Assembly (NCBI GenBank): GCA_021298835.1
Contig: JAJTHG010000025.1
Coordinates: forward strand, 1-61,907
Direction: 5' to 3'
Source of the DNA: Gemmatimonadota bacterium
Lineage (GTDB): Bacteria > Gemmatimonadota > Gemmatimonadetes > Gemmatimonadales > Gemmatimonadaceae
Length of the DNA stretch: 61,907 bases
The notes beneath the pieces were generated by a model. It did no database searches. It was given only the letters and a program-made list of their open reading frames with translations, and was not told the origin of the DNA. Both the position numbers and the translations under genes were made by a program. This document shows, piece by piece, positions 29,369-38,069 of the stretch (positions are counted from its first letter, which is position 1; each line of letters opens with the position of its first letter).

Positions 29369-29803
29369 CTAGACCAGCGTCATCCTCGGGTCGAACGACC
29401 GCCCGTCGCCGAGATAGGCCGTCGCCGACACCTCGACCAGCATCGTCCCGCGCAGCTCCGCCCCGACGATCGTGCGGGCAGGATACGGCGCCTCGAAGAA
29501 CTCGCTCCACACCGCCTCGAACGCGTCGCGGTCGCCGACGTGCCGCAGGTGCACGAGCACCTGCACGACGTCCCCGAGCGACGCCCCCGACGCCTCGAGG
29601 ACGATGCGCAGGTTCCCGAGGCATCGCCGGGCCTGCACGCGAACGTCGGCAGGACCGAAGTCGCCGGTCGCCGGGTCGCGTGGGGTCATCCCCGCGACGT
29701 AGAGGTGCTGTCCGGCGCGAACGGCGGACGAGTAGTGGCCGGCCGGCGGCATCGCGGCGTTGGCGGCCGGCACAGCGGCCCAGGTGCGCTTGGCTGGTGA
29801 CAT
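29369..29803 (-). CDS. ridA: RidA-family enamine/imine deaminase
   Basis: Encodes 144 aa from MSPAKRTWAAV; an earlier start would add 22 unlike residues. The RidA/YjgF core is seen as HYSSAVRAGQHLYVAGMTPRD, the helix VRVQARRCLGNLRIVLEASG and the C-terminal ARTIVGAELRGTMLVEVSATAY. The conserved Arg in the P-A-R-T stretch and Glu in VEV fit the deaminase site. RidA proteins clear reactive 2-aminoacrylate. Its place in an envelope operon is unexplained. Confidence 0.88.
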   Translation of the reverse strand: MSPAKRTWAAVPAANAAMPPAGHYSSAVRAGQHLYVAGMTPRDPATGDFGPADVRVQARRCLGNLRIVLEASGASLGDVVQVLVHLRHVGDRDAFEAVWSEFFEAPYPARTIVGAELRGTMLVEVSATAYLGDGRSFDPRMTLV

Positions 29804-29877
29804 GCGATCGTCGGGATGGCGGAGGGACGCTGCGTGCGGACGTTGGCCGGCGTGAGGGCCCGGCGTCAAGTCGCGGA

Positions 29878-30246
29878 TCAGGCGGCAGCGCCGCGCCGCG
29901 TGATCTCGAGCTGCGCCGCGAACTTGCCCCCGGCCTCCACCTCGACCGACTCCGCGACCACGACCTGCGCGATGAGCTGGCCGGCCGCCATGACCGCCAC
30001 CCGCGTCGCGTGCACCTGGGACGCATGGAGGCGGCCGTGCACGACGAGCGCCTCGGCGCGCGCCGTCTCGACCGACACGACCCCGTGCGGCGCGACCTCG
30101 CAGCCAGCGGCCGCCATCAGGGGACCCTCGATCGCGCCGTCCACCCGCAGGTCGCCGCCGACGCTGACCGAACCGCTCACCCGCGTGCCGTCCGCGATCA
30201 CGGTGATGGGAAGCGTGCGGGGATCACGCCCGTTGGTCGCCGCCAT
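29878..30246 (-). CDS. Bactofilin (second copy)
   Basis: Encodes 122 aa. From about residue 15 to 112 it has the right-handed beta-helix repeat rhythm of bactofilins: TRVSGSVSVGGDLRVDGAIEGPL, VETARAEALVVHGRLHASQV, AGQLIAQVVVAESVEVEAGG. Bactofilins polymerise without nucleotide into cytoskeletal filaments that help place wall enzymes. It is 4 bp downstream of the M23 gene, and the 74 bp after it is the largest gap of the operon. Confidence 0.88.
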   Translation of the reverse strand: MAATNGRDPRTLPITVIADGTRVSGSVSVGGDLRVDGAIEGPLMAAAGCEVAPHGVVSVETARAEALVVHGRLHASQVHATRVAVMAAGQLIAQVVVAESVEVEAGGKFAAQLEITRRGAAA

Positions 30247-30250
30247 GTGA

Positions 30251-31186
30251 TCAGCGAGCCGGCGGGACGCCGGGCGCGCCGCCGGCCTTGACCGCGCCAG
30301 CGGGCGCCGGCGTTCGGAAGGCCGGCTCGGGCGACGGGATCCGCCGCGGATTCACCGGTTGGCCATGGCGGCGCACCTCGTAGTGGACGTGCGGTCCGGT
30401 GGACCGGCCGCTCGAGCCGACGTGCCCCACGACGTCGCCGCGCGCCACCCGCGCGCCGGCGACGACCGTCGCGCGCTGCAGGTGCCCGTAGATGGTGGTG
30501 TAATCGCCGCGATTGCGCACGGTGACGGCGAGGCCGTAGCCGCCCACGGTCGCGACGGTCTCCACGATGCCGTCCGCCGTCGCGCGCACCGGCGTCCCTG
30601 CGGGGGCCGGGAAGTCCAGGCCCGCGTGCCATTCGGCCCCTTCGCCGCTGAAGGGATTCACCCGCCAGCCGAAGGTCGAGCTCGTCCGGGCATCGGCCAC
30701 CGGGACACCGGACGGCGTGCCGCGCATCAGCGACACGCGATCCGTCACGGCCCCCGCGACCGCGCCGAACCGGCGCCGCAGCGTCCCCAGAAAGGTGCCG
30801 GTGCCGTCCACGGCGTCCCCTGCGGCGCTCGCGGCGTCAGGTGGTGTTGCCGCCGGCCCGCCCTCCCCCTCGCCCCGTCCGGGGAGCCCGGCGTAGCGCT
30901 CGAGCTCGGCGATGTTGGTGCTCAGGCGCTTGGCTTCCACCGTCAGCGCCGCGACCTGCGTGGCCAGCGTGTCGCGCTCGAGGCGCGCGTGCAGCACGAC
31001 TACCCCGAGCGCGGCGATCGGCAGCAACCAGACCGCCACGAAGACCCATGACCCGACACGCAGGGCCGTGCGCGGATCGAACCGCACCTCGCGCACCGGA
31101 TGGGCGTCGCGGACGATGAGCAGGCGCACCGGGCCACCGATGCGCCTCGCGAGCCATGACGTGGGGCGGGTCGGGGGGACGCTCAC
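30251..31186 (-). CDS. M23 (LytM-type) peptidoglycan endopeptidase, membrane-anchored
   Basis: Encodes 311 aa. Cytoplasmic basic N-terminus, one transmembrane helix (45-66), a short coiled coil (67-98), a Gly/Ala linker and the peptidase domain (about 165-285). Zinc and catalytic residues are intact: EWHAGLD (His187, Asp191), YGHL (His235) and GPHVHYE (His266, His268). It should cleave peptidoglycan crosslinks in the periplasm. Bactofilin genes flank it on both sides (ATGA overlap upstream), the known bactofilin-M23 pairing seen in curved and stalked bacteria. Confidence 0.93.
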   Translation of the reverse strand: MSVPPTRPTSWLARRIGGPVRLLIVRDAHPVREVRFDPRTALRVGSWVFVAVWLLPIAALGVVVLHARLERDTLATQVAALTVEAKRLSTNIAELERYAGLPGRGEGEGGPAATPPDAASAAGDAVDGTGTFLGTLRRRFGAVAGAVTDRVSLMRGTPSGVPVADARTSSTFGWRVNPFSGEGAEWHAGLDFPAPAGTPVRATADGIVETVATVGGYGLAVTVRNRGDYTTIYGHLQRATVVAGARVARGDVVGHVGSSGRSTGPHVHYEVRRHGQPVNPRRIPSPEPAFRTPAPAGAVKAGGAPGVPPAR

Positions 31187-31560
31187 CAGCCCAGTCCCGT
31201 GCCGGGGCTGCTCGATTCGTCCTCGCGCAGCCGACGTGACTCGCGACGCGGCACCGGCCGCGTCTCATCAACGACGGGTTCGGGGGTCGCCACCGGCAAC
31301 ACCAGAAACTCCCGTGCATCCACCCCGATGCGGCAGGTCGCGCGCACGGTGGCACCCGCCTCGACGCGCAGGCGGCTCCCGTCGATCGACCCGGTCACGG
31401 TGCCGCCGGCCCCGACGACCAGCCGATCGCGCACCGTGAGGGTGCCGTCGAATTCCCCCTCGACGGTGACGGCCTCGGCCGTCACCGTCCCCTGCACGCG
31501 ATCGGCAGGCCCGACGACGAGCCCGTCGCGCGGGGGCGCGGGCTCGCGCCGACGGAACAT
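31183..31560 (-). CDS. Bactofilin (first copy)
   Basis: Encodes 125 aa with a beta-helix core of about 20-95 (RVQGTVTAEAVTVEGEFDGTL, DRLVVGAGGTVTGSID, LRVEAGATVRATCRIG) and a short polar C-terminal tail rich in Arg, Glu and Ser. The N-terminus MFRRREPAPP is short and basic, as in bactofilins that bind membrane or partners. Its stop overlaps the M23 start, and it lies 3 bp after the actin-like gene. Confidence 0.88.
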   Translation of the reverse strand: MFRRREPAPPRDGLVVGPADRVQGTVTAEAVTVEGEFDGTLTVRDRLVVGAGGTVTGSIDGSRLRVEAGATVRATCRIGVDAREFLVLPVATPEPVVDETRPVPRRESRRLREDESSSPGTGLGW

Positions 31561-31563
31561 CCG

Positions 31564-32652
31564 CTAGCTCGCGAGCGCCGCGGCACTCGAGCGCGCCCAC
31601 TCGAGCTGGTCGTCCGCGACCGCTGCGTCCCCTTCCTTGCGAGTGGCGACGATCGTCTGCGCGTTGCCGATATCGAGGCCGATCACCGCCCCGCCCGCCT
31701 TGCGCGCGAGCGCCTGCGCGGCGTGCAGGTACCCCGCCGCCGCCTGCAGTTCCGGGTCGGGCACGACGACGATGTCGAGGATGCCCTCGAACTCCCGCTT
31801 GAACTGCTCGACCAGGTCGGCGTAGTGCGCGCCGCCGCCGACGAGGTACAGCTTGTTCGTCCGGGCGAAGTCGTCGTCCGTCCAGACGTTGCGGAAGACG
31901 GGTCGCAGCGCGTCGGTGAACCAGCGCTCGAGCGCGGTCTTGCGCAGGTCGGCGGTGCTCACCTTCTGGCGCGAAATGGTCATCTCGCCGTTGCGGAAGC
32001 CGGTGTCGAGCTGGTGCGACCGGCGCAGCCCCGTCGGGTACCGGCGGGAGAGGTCGCGCCCCATGATCTCGACGGCCACGCGGATGCCCGGCGCCGACAC
32101 CATGGTGCGCTGCACCACGCCGCTGCGCGTCATGCGGCAGGCCTCGGTCGTGCCGTAGCCGAGCGACACCACGAAGGCGTCGCTGTTGACGTTCAGCGGC
32201 CCGTACCGGAGCGCCACGGCGCACCCGACGATCTCGGGAAGGATCTCGACCCGCGCAATGTCCACCTGCTTGCGGGCCGCCGCCCCGCCCCCGTGCGGGC
32301 GCGCGTCGTACTCGATGTCCACGAGGCGGGTGTAGAACTGCGTTGCCGCCTCGCGGTTCTGCAGGAAGGTGCCCCACGGGAACCCGGTGACGAGCGAGAT
32401 CGGCTCGTCCGTCTGCTGCGCCCCGACGAGGACGCCCGCCTTCGCGAGGACCTGATAGCCGGCGTCGGCGGGCGACTCGTTGACCGCCTTCTGGGCCGAC
32501 TGCCCCTCGACGACGGCGAGCTGCCCGACAAGGTAGGCCTGGCCCTCGTGCAGGATCTTCATCCCGTTGAGGAGGTTCGGCGCCACCTGGCGGAGTTCGC
32601 CGGCGTGGCTCTCGACAAGGCTCGGGAAGAGCAGGAACTGATTGGTGGCCAT
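31564..32652 (-). CDS. ParM/StbA-type actin-like ATPase, apparently circularly permuted
   Basis: Encodes 362 aa. The order of actin-fold motifs is rotated. The protein starts at the element that normally follows phosphate-1 (LLFPSLVE, 7-14), then AYLVGQLA (39-46), ISLVTGFPWG (85-94), phosphate-2 FVVSLGYGTTE (160-170, with Ser where Asp is usual), adenosine motif LYLVGGGAHY (268-277) and the usual family end DPELQAAAGYLHAAQ (299-313). The phosphate-1 motif, IGLDIGNAQT, comes only after this, at 324-333, followed by VATRKEG. An in-frame stop lies about 40 bp upstream of the ATG with no start codon between, so no N-terminal strand is missing by misannotation. It heads the bactofilin-M23-Mla operon. 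Confidence 0.85.
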   Translation of the reverse strand: MATNQFLLFPSLVESHAGELRQVAPNLLNGMKILHEGQAYLVGQLAVVEGQSAQKAVNESPADAGYQVLAKAGVLVGAQQTDEPISLVTGFPWGTFLQNREAATQFYTRLVDIEYDARPHGGGAAARKQVDIARVEILPEIVGCAVALRYGPLNVNSDAFVVSLGYGTTEACRMTRSGVVQRTMVSAPGIRVAVEIMGRDLSRRYPTGLRRSHQLDTGFRNGEMTISRQKVSTADLRKTALERWFTDALRPVFRNVWTDDDFARTNKLYLVGGGAHYADLVEQFKREFEGILDIVVVPDPELQAAAGYLHAAQALARKAGGAVIGLDIGNAQTIVATRKEGDAAVADDQLEWARSSAAALAS

Positions 32653-32965
32653 GTGCGCAGACGAGTCCTGTCCGGCGACGCGTCGCGGTCACCGGCACGG
32701 GTGGGATGGGCCTGCCGACGCCTCACGGAAGCTGGCGCGACAGGATCGCCAATGATATCCGATCGCGCGCAGCACGGCGAGGGGAAATCAAGGCGACTGC
32801 TCACCACGTGACGATGAATCACCGCTGCGCGTCACAACCTGCGACAGCTCGAGCCGTTCTTCGGCGTCCGTTCGGGTCAATGTTCATGCGCCGCGCCCCG
32901 CATAAACCGCTCGGGCCCCGCATGGCCATGCGGCACCCTTCCCTCGCGCCGGGCGGCCCGCTTGC
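32653..32965. other. Divergent intergenic region
   Basis: 313 bp between the actin-like operon and arginase, slightly AT-richer than its surroundings. It should hold both promoters, but no well-spaced consensus pair is evident on either strand and no gene is supported. Confidence 0.5.
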
Positions 32966-33904
32966 ATGCGCCCACGTATGCCCGCCGACTCGAACGCCAC
33001 CATCCGCATCATCGGGGCTCCCATGGACCTCGGCACCTCCCGCCGAGGCGTTGACATGGGCCCCTTCGCCGTCCGCTACGCCGACCTCCGCGAACGCCTG
33101 GCCGCCCTCGGCCACACGGTCGAGGACGTCGGCAACGTGCCGGTGCCCTTCCGCGAGGACGCCGAGCGGGGTGCCCAGCGGGGCGCGCGCTACCTCGGCG
33201 CGATCACCGACGTCTGCCGCGACATCGCGTCCCGCACCCGCGCGGCCGTCGAGGCCGGGGCGCGCCCCCTCGTGCTCGGGGGCGACCACGCCATCGCCGC
33301 CGGCTCGGTGGCGGGCGCCGCCGCCGCCTACCGGGCGCGGCAGCAGGCGATCGGCCTCCTGTGGCTCGACGCCCATGGCGACGCGAACACCCCCGCCTCG
33401 TCGCGGAGCGGGAACGTGCACGGCATGCCGGTCGCGCACCTGCTGGGTCACGGCGACCGTGCGCTCGCCCACGTGGCCGGCCCCGGGGCGTCGCTGTCGC
33501 CCGCGCACGTCGCCCTCGTGGGCGTCCGCGACCTCGACGCCCCCGAGCGCGACCACCTGCGCGACTGGGGGGTGCGCGTCTTCACGATGCGCGAGATCGA
33601 CGAGCGCGGCGTCAAGGCGGTCATGGAGGAGGCGATCGCCATCACCACGCGCGGCACCGCCGGCACGTGGGTCTCCTGCGACCTCGATTGGCTCGATCCC
33701 GCCGACGCCCCCGGGGTGGGCACGCCCGTGCCCGGCGGCGCGACGTACCGCGAGGCGCACCTCGCGATGGAGATGCTCGCCGACACCGGCCGCGTCCTCG
33801 GCCTCGACTGCGTCGAGGTCAACCCGGTACTCGACCACCGCAACCGCACCGCCGAGCTCGCGGTCGGCCTGATCCTCTCCGCCTTCGGCCAGCGCATCCT
33901 GTGA
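32966..33904 (+). CDS. rocF: Arginase
   Basis: Encodes 312 aa; hydrolyses L-arginine to ornithine and urea with a di-manganese centre. Metal ligands are intact: GGDHA (His108), DAHGDAN (135-141) and CDLDWLDP (Asp239, Asp241). GVGTPVPGGATYRE (250-263) and the C-terminal VEVNPVLDHRNRTAELA are typical arginase rather than agmatinase features. A second ATG four codons in is an alternative start. The stop overlaps the next start (GTGA). Confidence 0.92.
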   Translation: MRPRMPADSNATIRIIGAPMDLGTSRRGVDMGPFAVRYADLRERLAALGHTVEDVGNVPVPFREDAERGAQRGARYLGAITDVCRDIASRTRAAVEAGARPLVLGGDHAIAAGSVAGAAAAYRARQQAIGLLWLDAHGDANTPASSRSGNVHGMPVAHLLGHGDRALAHVAGPGASLSPAHVALVGVRDLDAPERDHLRDWGVRVFTMREIDERGVKAVMEEAIAITTRGTAGTWVSCDLDWLDPADAPGVGTPVPGGATYREAHLAMEMLADTGRVLGLDCVEVNPVLDHRNRTAELAVGLILSAFGQRIL

Positions 33905-34989
33905 ACGACACGCCGTACACGCCCCCCGACTTCGGCCGCCTCGCCGGCGCCCCGGCGGCGACGTTCGTCCCCGCGCCGGCCGACGGCGTCCTGCCGGACG
34001 ACTTCTTCGCCACCAGCAACCTGCCGACGTACGTGCACCTCGGCGGCGGGCGATGGGAACGGCCGCGCGAGCCGCGCATGGACGGCGTCATCGTCCGCGA
34101 CGGCGAGGCGCTCCTCGTCCGCGAGGGACGCCGCGTCCGGCGCGGCGACCTGGTGTGCACGGGCCACGCCGAGGACGGCTCCGCCGGCGTGCTCGTGCAC
34201 GCCGACGGTTTCCGGGTGCCGGGGGCCGCCGCCGACGACTTCCACTTCATGAGCTCGCAGGTCAGCCGCGAGAAGCCCATCGACTACGAGCAACTCGCCC
34301 GCGTGCTCGTCGCCGAGCGGCGGCGCGGCGGACACGTGGTGTGGGTCGCGGGGCCCGCGGTGGTGCACAGCCGGGCCCGCGACAACCTCGTGTGGTTCAT
34401 CCGCAACGGCTTCGTCGGCGCGCTGCTCGCCGGCAACGCGGTCGCGGTGCACGACATCGAGGCCGCGATCTACGGCACCACGCTCGGCATGACCGACACC
34501 GGTGCCGCGACGAGCGGTGGCCACGCCAAGCACGTGCGCGCGATCAACCGGGTGCGCGCGCACGGCTCCATCGCCGCCGCCGTGCAGGCCGGTCTGATCG
34601 GCGGCGGCATCATGCACGCGCTGGTGGTCGAGGGGGTGCCCTTCGTGCTCGCGGGGTCCATCCGCGACGACGGTCCGCTGCCCGACGTGACCACCGACGC
34701 GATCGCCGCGCAGGACGCGATGCGCGCGCAGTGCACGAAGGCGACGATGGCGGTGATGATCGCCACCGCGCTGCACTCGATCGCCGTCGGCAACATGCTG
34801 CCGGCCTTCACCGAGGACGCCGAGGGCACGCTGCGGCCCCTCCCCACGATCTGCGTGGACGCCTCGGAGTTCCTCGTCAGCAAGCTCAAGGACCGCGGGA
34901 CCCACCAGGCCTTCGGCGTGGTGACCAACGCGCAGGACTTCCTGCAGATCCTGCGGATGCACGTCGAACGGGCCATCCGCGGGGGCTGA
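33901..34989 (+). CDS. LOR/SDH-family protein, probable ornithine cyclodeaminase (archaeal/ArgZ type)
   Basis: Encodes 362 aa from a GTG overlapping the arginase stop. It matches the conserved LOR/SDH (TIGR00300-type) region: RDNLVWFIRNGFVGALLAGN, VHDIEAAIYGTTLGMTDTG, then GGHAKHVRAINRVRAHGSI and FLVSKLKDRGTHQAFG. The first ~110 residues form the small LOR/SDH-type domain (MDGVIVRDGEALLVREGRRVRRGD). Members of this family convert ornithine to proline and ammonia with NAD. Coupled with arginase, this gives a two-step arginine-to-proline route; the activity is inferred from family and context. Confidence 0.82.
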   Translation: MNDTPYTPPDFGRLAGAPAATFVPAPADGVLPDDFFATSNLPTYVHLGGGRWERPREPRMDGVIVRDGEALLVREGRRVRRGDLVCTGHAEDGSAGVLVHADGFRVPGAAADDFHFMSSQVSREKPIDYEQLARVLVAERRRGGHVVWVAGPAVVHSRARDNLVWFIRNGFVGALLAGNAVAVHDIEAAIYGTTLGMTDTGAATSGGHAKHVRAINRVRAHGSIAAAVQAGLIGGGIMHALVVEGVPFVLAGSIRDDGPLPDVTTDAIAAQDAMRAQCTKATMAVMIATALHSIAVGNMLPAFTEDAEGTLRPLPTICVDASEFLVSKLKDRGTHQAFGVVTNAQDFLQILRMHVERAIRGG

Positions 34990-35069
34990 GCAGGCCGGCC
35001 GGTTGCCGGCGGATCGCGGCCCGTTAGCCTTCAGGGTCCATCTCACCTTCATCGGTCAGGAGCGACCCC

Positions 35070-35573
35070 ATGACGGACCAGCAGTCGTCGGGCAGCGGTG
35101 TGTGGAAGTGGATCCTCGGGGCCCTCGCGGTCCTGTTCGTCGTCGTCATCGCTGGCGGCTGGTTCGCCTGGCGCAAGTTCTCTGGCGGCATGCAGGAGAA
35201 CATCCAGGCCATCGCCGTCGTGCAGGACAAGATCGGGACGATCCGCACGCTGCGGCTGAATGCCGAGGCCATCGCCAAGGTCGGCCGCCCCGGCGTCGTC
35301 GTCTTCGACCTCTCGGGATCCGCCGGCGACGGCCAGCTCACGCTCGAGCTGGACACGGCCTCCACGAGTCGCCGCCTCATCATGGGTGGGTCGCTGGTCC
35401 TCAAGGACGGGTCGAAGTGGCCCGTCGTGATGGACGAGCCGGACGAACCCGTCGGTCCCGCACCGGCGGTCCCGGCGGCACCGGCGGCACCGGCGGCACC
35501 GGCGGCACCGGCGGCACCGGCGGACTCGGCACGCGCAGCCGCCCCCTCGACGCCGGCGCCGAAGAAGCCGTAG
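35070..35573 (+). CDS. Single-pass membrane protein with PAA repeat tail
   Basis: Encodes 167 aa. A short polar N-terminus, one transmembrane helix (residues about 13-30, WILGALAVLFVVVIAGGWFA), about 85 residues of ordered-looking sequence, then a Pro/Ala tail of five exact PAA units ending PKKP. No family is recognised. A GTCAGGAG ribosome binding site lies about 9 nt upstream. The tail probably spans or attaches to the wall. Confidence 0.7.
   Translation: MTDQQSSGSGVWKWILGALAVLFVVVIAGGWFAWRKFSGGMQENIQAIAVVQDKIGTIRTLRLNAEAIAKVGRPGVVVFDLSGSAGDGQLTLELDTASTSRRLIMGGSLVLKDGSKWPVVMDEPDEPVGPAPAVPAAPAAPAAPAAPAAPADSARAAAPSTPAPKKP
35472..35524 (+). repeat. 9-bp coding repeat (PAA units)
   Basis: Five exact CCGGCGGCA units and a partial one, encoding Pro-Ala-Ala. 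Copy number changes would stay in frame. Confidence 0.85.
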
Positions 35574-35626
35574 GTTCGGGGGCCAGGGCCGCAGGCGCGG
35601 CCCTGCCCCTGCTCCGCGAGGCGCCC

Positions 35627-37129
35627 GTGTTCCAGGAAGCCGAGCTCGGCCACCGCGTCGACAAGCGCACGTTCGACCGCGAGGCGGCGCCCCTTCGCCT
35701 GGCGCTGCTCGCCGCGCAGCAGCGGTTGCGCGAGGAGGCGCGCACGAGCGTGGTCCTCGTCGTCGGTGGGGTCGAGGGAGCCGGCAAGAGCGAGACGGTC
35801 GCGCGGCTCAATGCGTGGATGGACCCGCGGCACATCGAGACCAACGGGTTCCGCCCGCCGACCGACGAGGAGCGGCAGCGGCCGCCCATGTGGCGCTTCT
35901 GGCGCGTGCTGCCGCCGAAGGGACGCATCGGGGTCTTCTTCGGCTCGTGGTACACCGACCCGATCGTCGAGGCGGTCGAGGGCCCGCGCCGCAAGCGCGC
36001 GCGGGCCGCGCTCGACGGCCGGCTCGACGACATCCTGCGGTTCGAGCGCATGCTCGCCGACGAGGGTGTGCTGGTGCTCAAGTACTGGCTGCACCTCTCG
36101 AAGGCGGCGCAGAAGGCGCGGCTCGAGGCGCTCGCGCGCGACCCGCGGACGCGGTGGCGCGTCACGCGGCAGGACCGGGACCGGCTCGCCTCCTACGACG
36201 CGTTCGTCGCGACCTCCGAACGCGCACTCCGGCGCACCTCACGCGGCCATGCGCCCTGGATCATCATCGAGGGCACCGACGCCCGCTATCGCGACCTCGC
36301 CGTCGGCCGGTCGCTGCTCGAGGCGCTCGAGGCCCGCACCGGCCGCGAGCCGGCATCCGGGCGTCCGGCGCGTCGTCGTCTCCCCGTCGGAGCACCGGAC
36401 GTTGACCGGCGCACCGTGCTGAGCGCGCTCGACCTGTCGTCGGCGCTGCCCGACGGGCGATACGAGGCGGCGCTCGAGCGCTGGCAGGCGCGGCTCGGGA
36501 CGCTGCTCCGCGATCGCGCGTTCCGCACGCGCGCCGCCGTGCTCGTCTTCGAGGGAGTGGACGCCGCCGGCAAGGGCGGCGCCATCCGGCGCGTCACCGC
36601 CGCGACGGACATGCGCTGGGTGAAGATCGTCCCTGTCGCCGCCCCGTCGGACGAGGAACGCGCGCGGCCCTACCTCTGGCGCTTCTGGCGGCACCTGCCG
36701 CCCCACGGCACCGTCACGATCTTCGACCGCTCGTGGTACGGGCGGGTGCTCGTCGAGCGCGTCGAGGGCTTCGCCGACCCCGAGCACTGGGAACGTGCCT
36801 ACGGCGAGATCAACGACTTCGAGGACGCGCTCGTGCGCCACGGCACCGTCGTCGTGAAGCTGTGGCTGCACATCTCGCGCGCCGAGCAGTTGCGCCGCTT
36901 CCGCGAACGCGCGCGGACCGACTACAAGCAGTACAAGATCACCGCCGAGGACTGGCGCAACCGCCGGAAATGGCCGCAGTACGAGCAGGCGGTCTGCGAC
37001 ATGGTCGAGCGTACGAGCACGCGCGTCGCCCCGTGGACCCTCGTCGCCGCCGAGGACAAGCGGTGGGCGCGGGTCGAGGTCGTGAAGACGGTCGTCCGGC
37101 GCATCGAGGCGGCGCTCGACGGGGCGTAG
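35627..37129 (+). CDS. pap: Two-domain polyphosphate kinase 2 (class II, Pap-type)
   Basis: Encodes 500 aa from a GTG at VFQEAELGHRVDK, which matches the usual start of polyphosphate:AMP phosphotransferases. Two PPK2 domains are in tandem. The first has Walker A GGVEGAGKSE (47-56) and RFWRVLPPKGRIGVFFGSWY. The second has FEGVDAAGKGGAIRR (308-322), RFWRHLPPHGTVTIFDRSWYGR and the lid residues FRERARTDYKQYKIT. Class II enzymes phosphorylate AMP to ADP from polyphosphate, and usually only the second domain is fully catalytic. It stands alone, convergent with the CPBP gene. Confidence 0.9.
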   Translation: MFQEAELGHRVDKRTFDREAAPLRLALLAAQQRLREEARTSVVLVVGGVEGAGKSETVARLNAWMDPRHIETNGFRPPTDEERQRPPMWRFWRVLPPKGRIGVFFGSWYTDPIVEAVEGPRRKRARAALDGRLDDILRFERMLADEGVLVLKYWLHLSKAAQKARLEALARDPRTRWRVTRQDRDRLASYDAFVATSERALRRTSRGHAPWIIIEGTDARYRDLAVGRSLLEALEARTGREPASGRPARRRLPVGAPDVDRRTVLSALDLSSALPDGRYEAALERWQARLGTLLRDRAFRTRAAVLVFEGVDAAGKGGAIRRVTAATDMRWVKIVPVAAPSDEERARPYLWRFWRHLPPHGTVTIFDRSWYGRVLVERVEGFADPEHWERAYGEINDFEDALVRHGTVVVKLWLHISRAEQLRRFRERARTDYKQYKITAEDWRNRRKWPQYEQAVCDMVERTSTRVAPWTLVAAEDKRWARVEVVKTVVRRIEAALDGA

Positions 37130-37145
37130 CGACGCCGCGCGGCCG

Positions 37146-38015
37146 TCAGCGCAGCACGGCCGTCGGGTGGCCGGCGAAGGCGCGCGCCCGGTCGGCGAAG
37201 TCCACCGCCGCGCGGCGCGGCACGAGCCACCACCGCACGACGATCCCCGCCGCCACGACCGCGAGCAGCAGCGGCAGCGCCACGAGCGACGACGGGGCCG
37301 CCACCCCGGCGACCAGAACGGCCACGTTGCTCGACGCATGGAAGAGCATCCCGGGAGCGGCACTCCCCGTCTCCTCGACCAGCCACGAGAGGACGATCGC
37401 CCCGCACAGCAGGCCGAAGGCGACGCCCGCGAGCGCTCCCGGGGTCAACGGCATCCGGTACAGCAGGAACGGCGCGTGCCACACCGCCCACATCGGCCAC
37501 AGGAGCAGCGTCGCCGCCAGCGGCCCGTGCGTCATGCGCAGGTGCGGATACAACCAGCCGCGCCAGCCCGGCTCCTGGAACACCCCGGAGGCGAGGGCCC
37601 CGAGGACCAATGTGTCGGTGATCCACCGGGGCGACGCCAACCGTTCGGCGAGCGCCGCGCCCTGCCACGCCGCCGAGGCGTCGCCCGTCCAGCCGCGTAC
37701 GATCGCGACGGCCAGCGCGAGCGCGCCCAGCGGCATCGCGAGCGCGGCCAGCCACCAGCCCACGCCGACGTGCCAGTCGAGCACGCGCTCGCGCCAGTCC
37801 TGCACCCCCTCGGCTCCGTCCTCGCGCCGCGCGACGTACCACGCCGCGAGGGTCGGTCCCAGCGCCCCGAGGGTGTGCCACCACGCGGGGGCCGCGGGCG
37901 ACCCGCCGGCGAAGCGGCCCCAGGCGAACGGCACGACGACCGTCGTCGTGAGGGCAACGGCGAGGCCGAGGTACAGGCCACGGGCGCGGGACGCGGCACA
38001 GGCGGAACAGCGCAT
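37146..38015 (-). CDS. CPBP-family intramembrane metalloprotease
   Basis: Encodes 289 aa with about eight hydrophobic segments. The CPBP (Abi/CAAX) motifs are FQEPGWRGWLYP (Glu148, Arg152; the first of the usual Glu pair is Gln147), WAVWHAPFL (His180) and FHASSN near 227-232. Family members cleave substrates within the membrane or act in peptide immunity. An N-terminal CSAC pair is present. The substrate is unknown. Confidence 0.85.
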   Translation of the reverse strand: MRCSACAASRARGLYLGLAVALTTTVVVPFAWGRFAGGSPAAPAWWHTLGALGPTLAAWYVARREDGAEGVQDWRERVLDWHVGVGWWLAALAMPLGALALAVAIVRGWTGDASAAWQGAALAERLASPRWITDTLVLGALASGVFQEPGWRGWLYPHLRMTHGPLAATLLLWPMWAVWHAPFLLYRMPLTPGALAGVAFGLLCGAIVLSWLVEETGSAAPGMLFHASSNVAVLVAGVAAPSSLVALPLLLAVVAAGIVVRWWLVPRRAAVDFADRARAFAGHPTAVLR

Positions 38016-38069
38016 CTCCCAACCTGCGCGCGGAAGAGCCCACTGTCCATCCGGGGCCCGCCCCGACGG

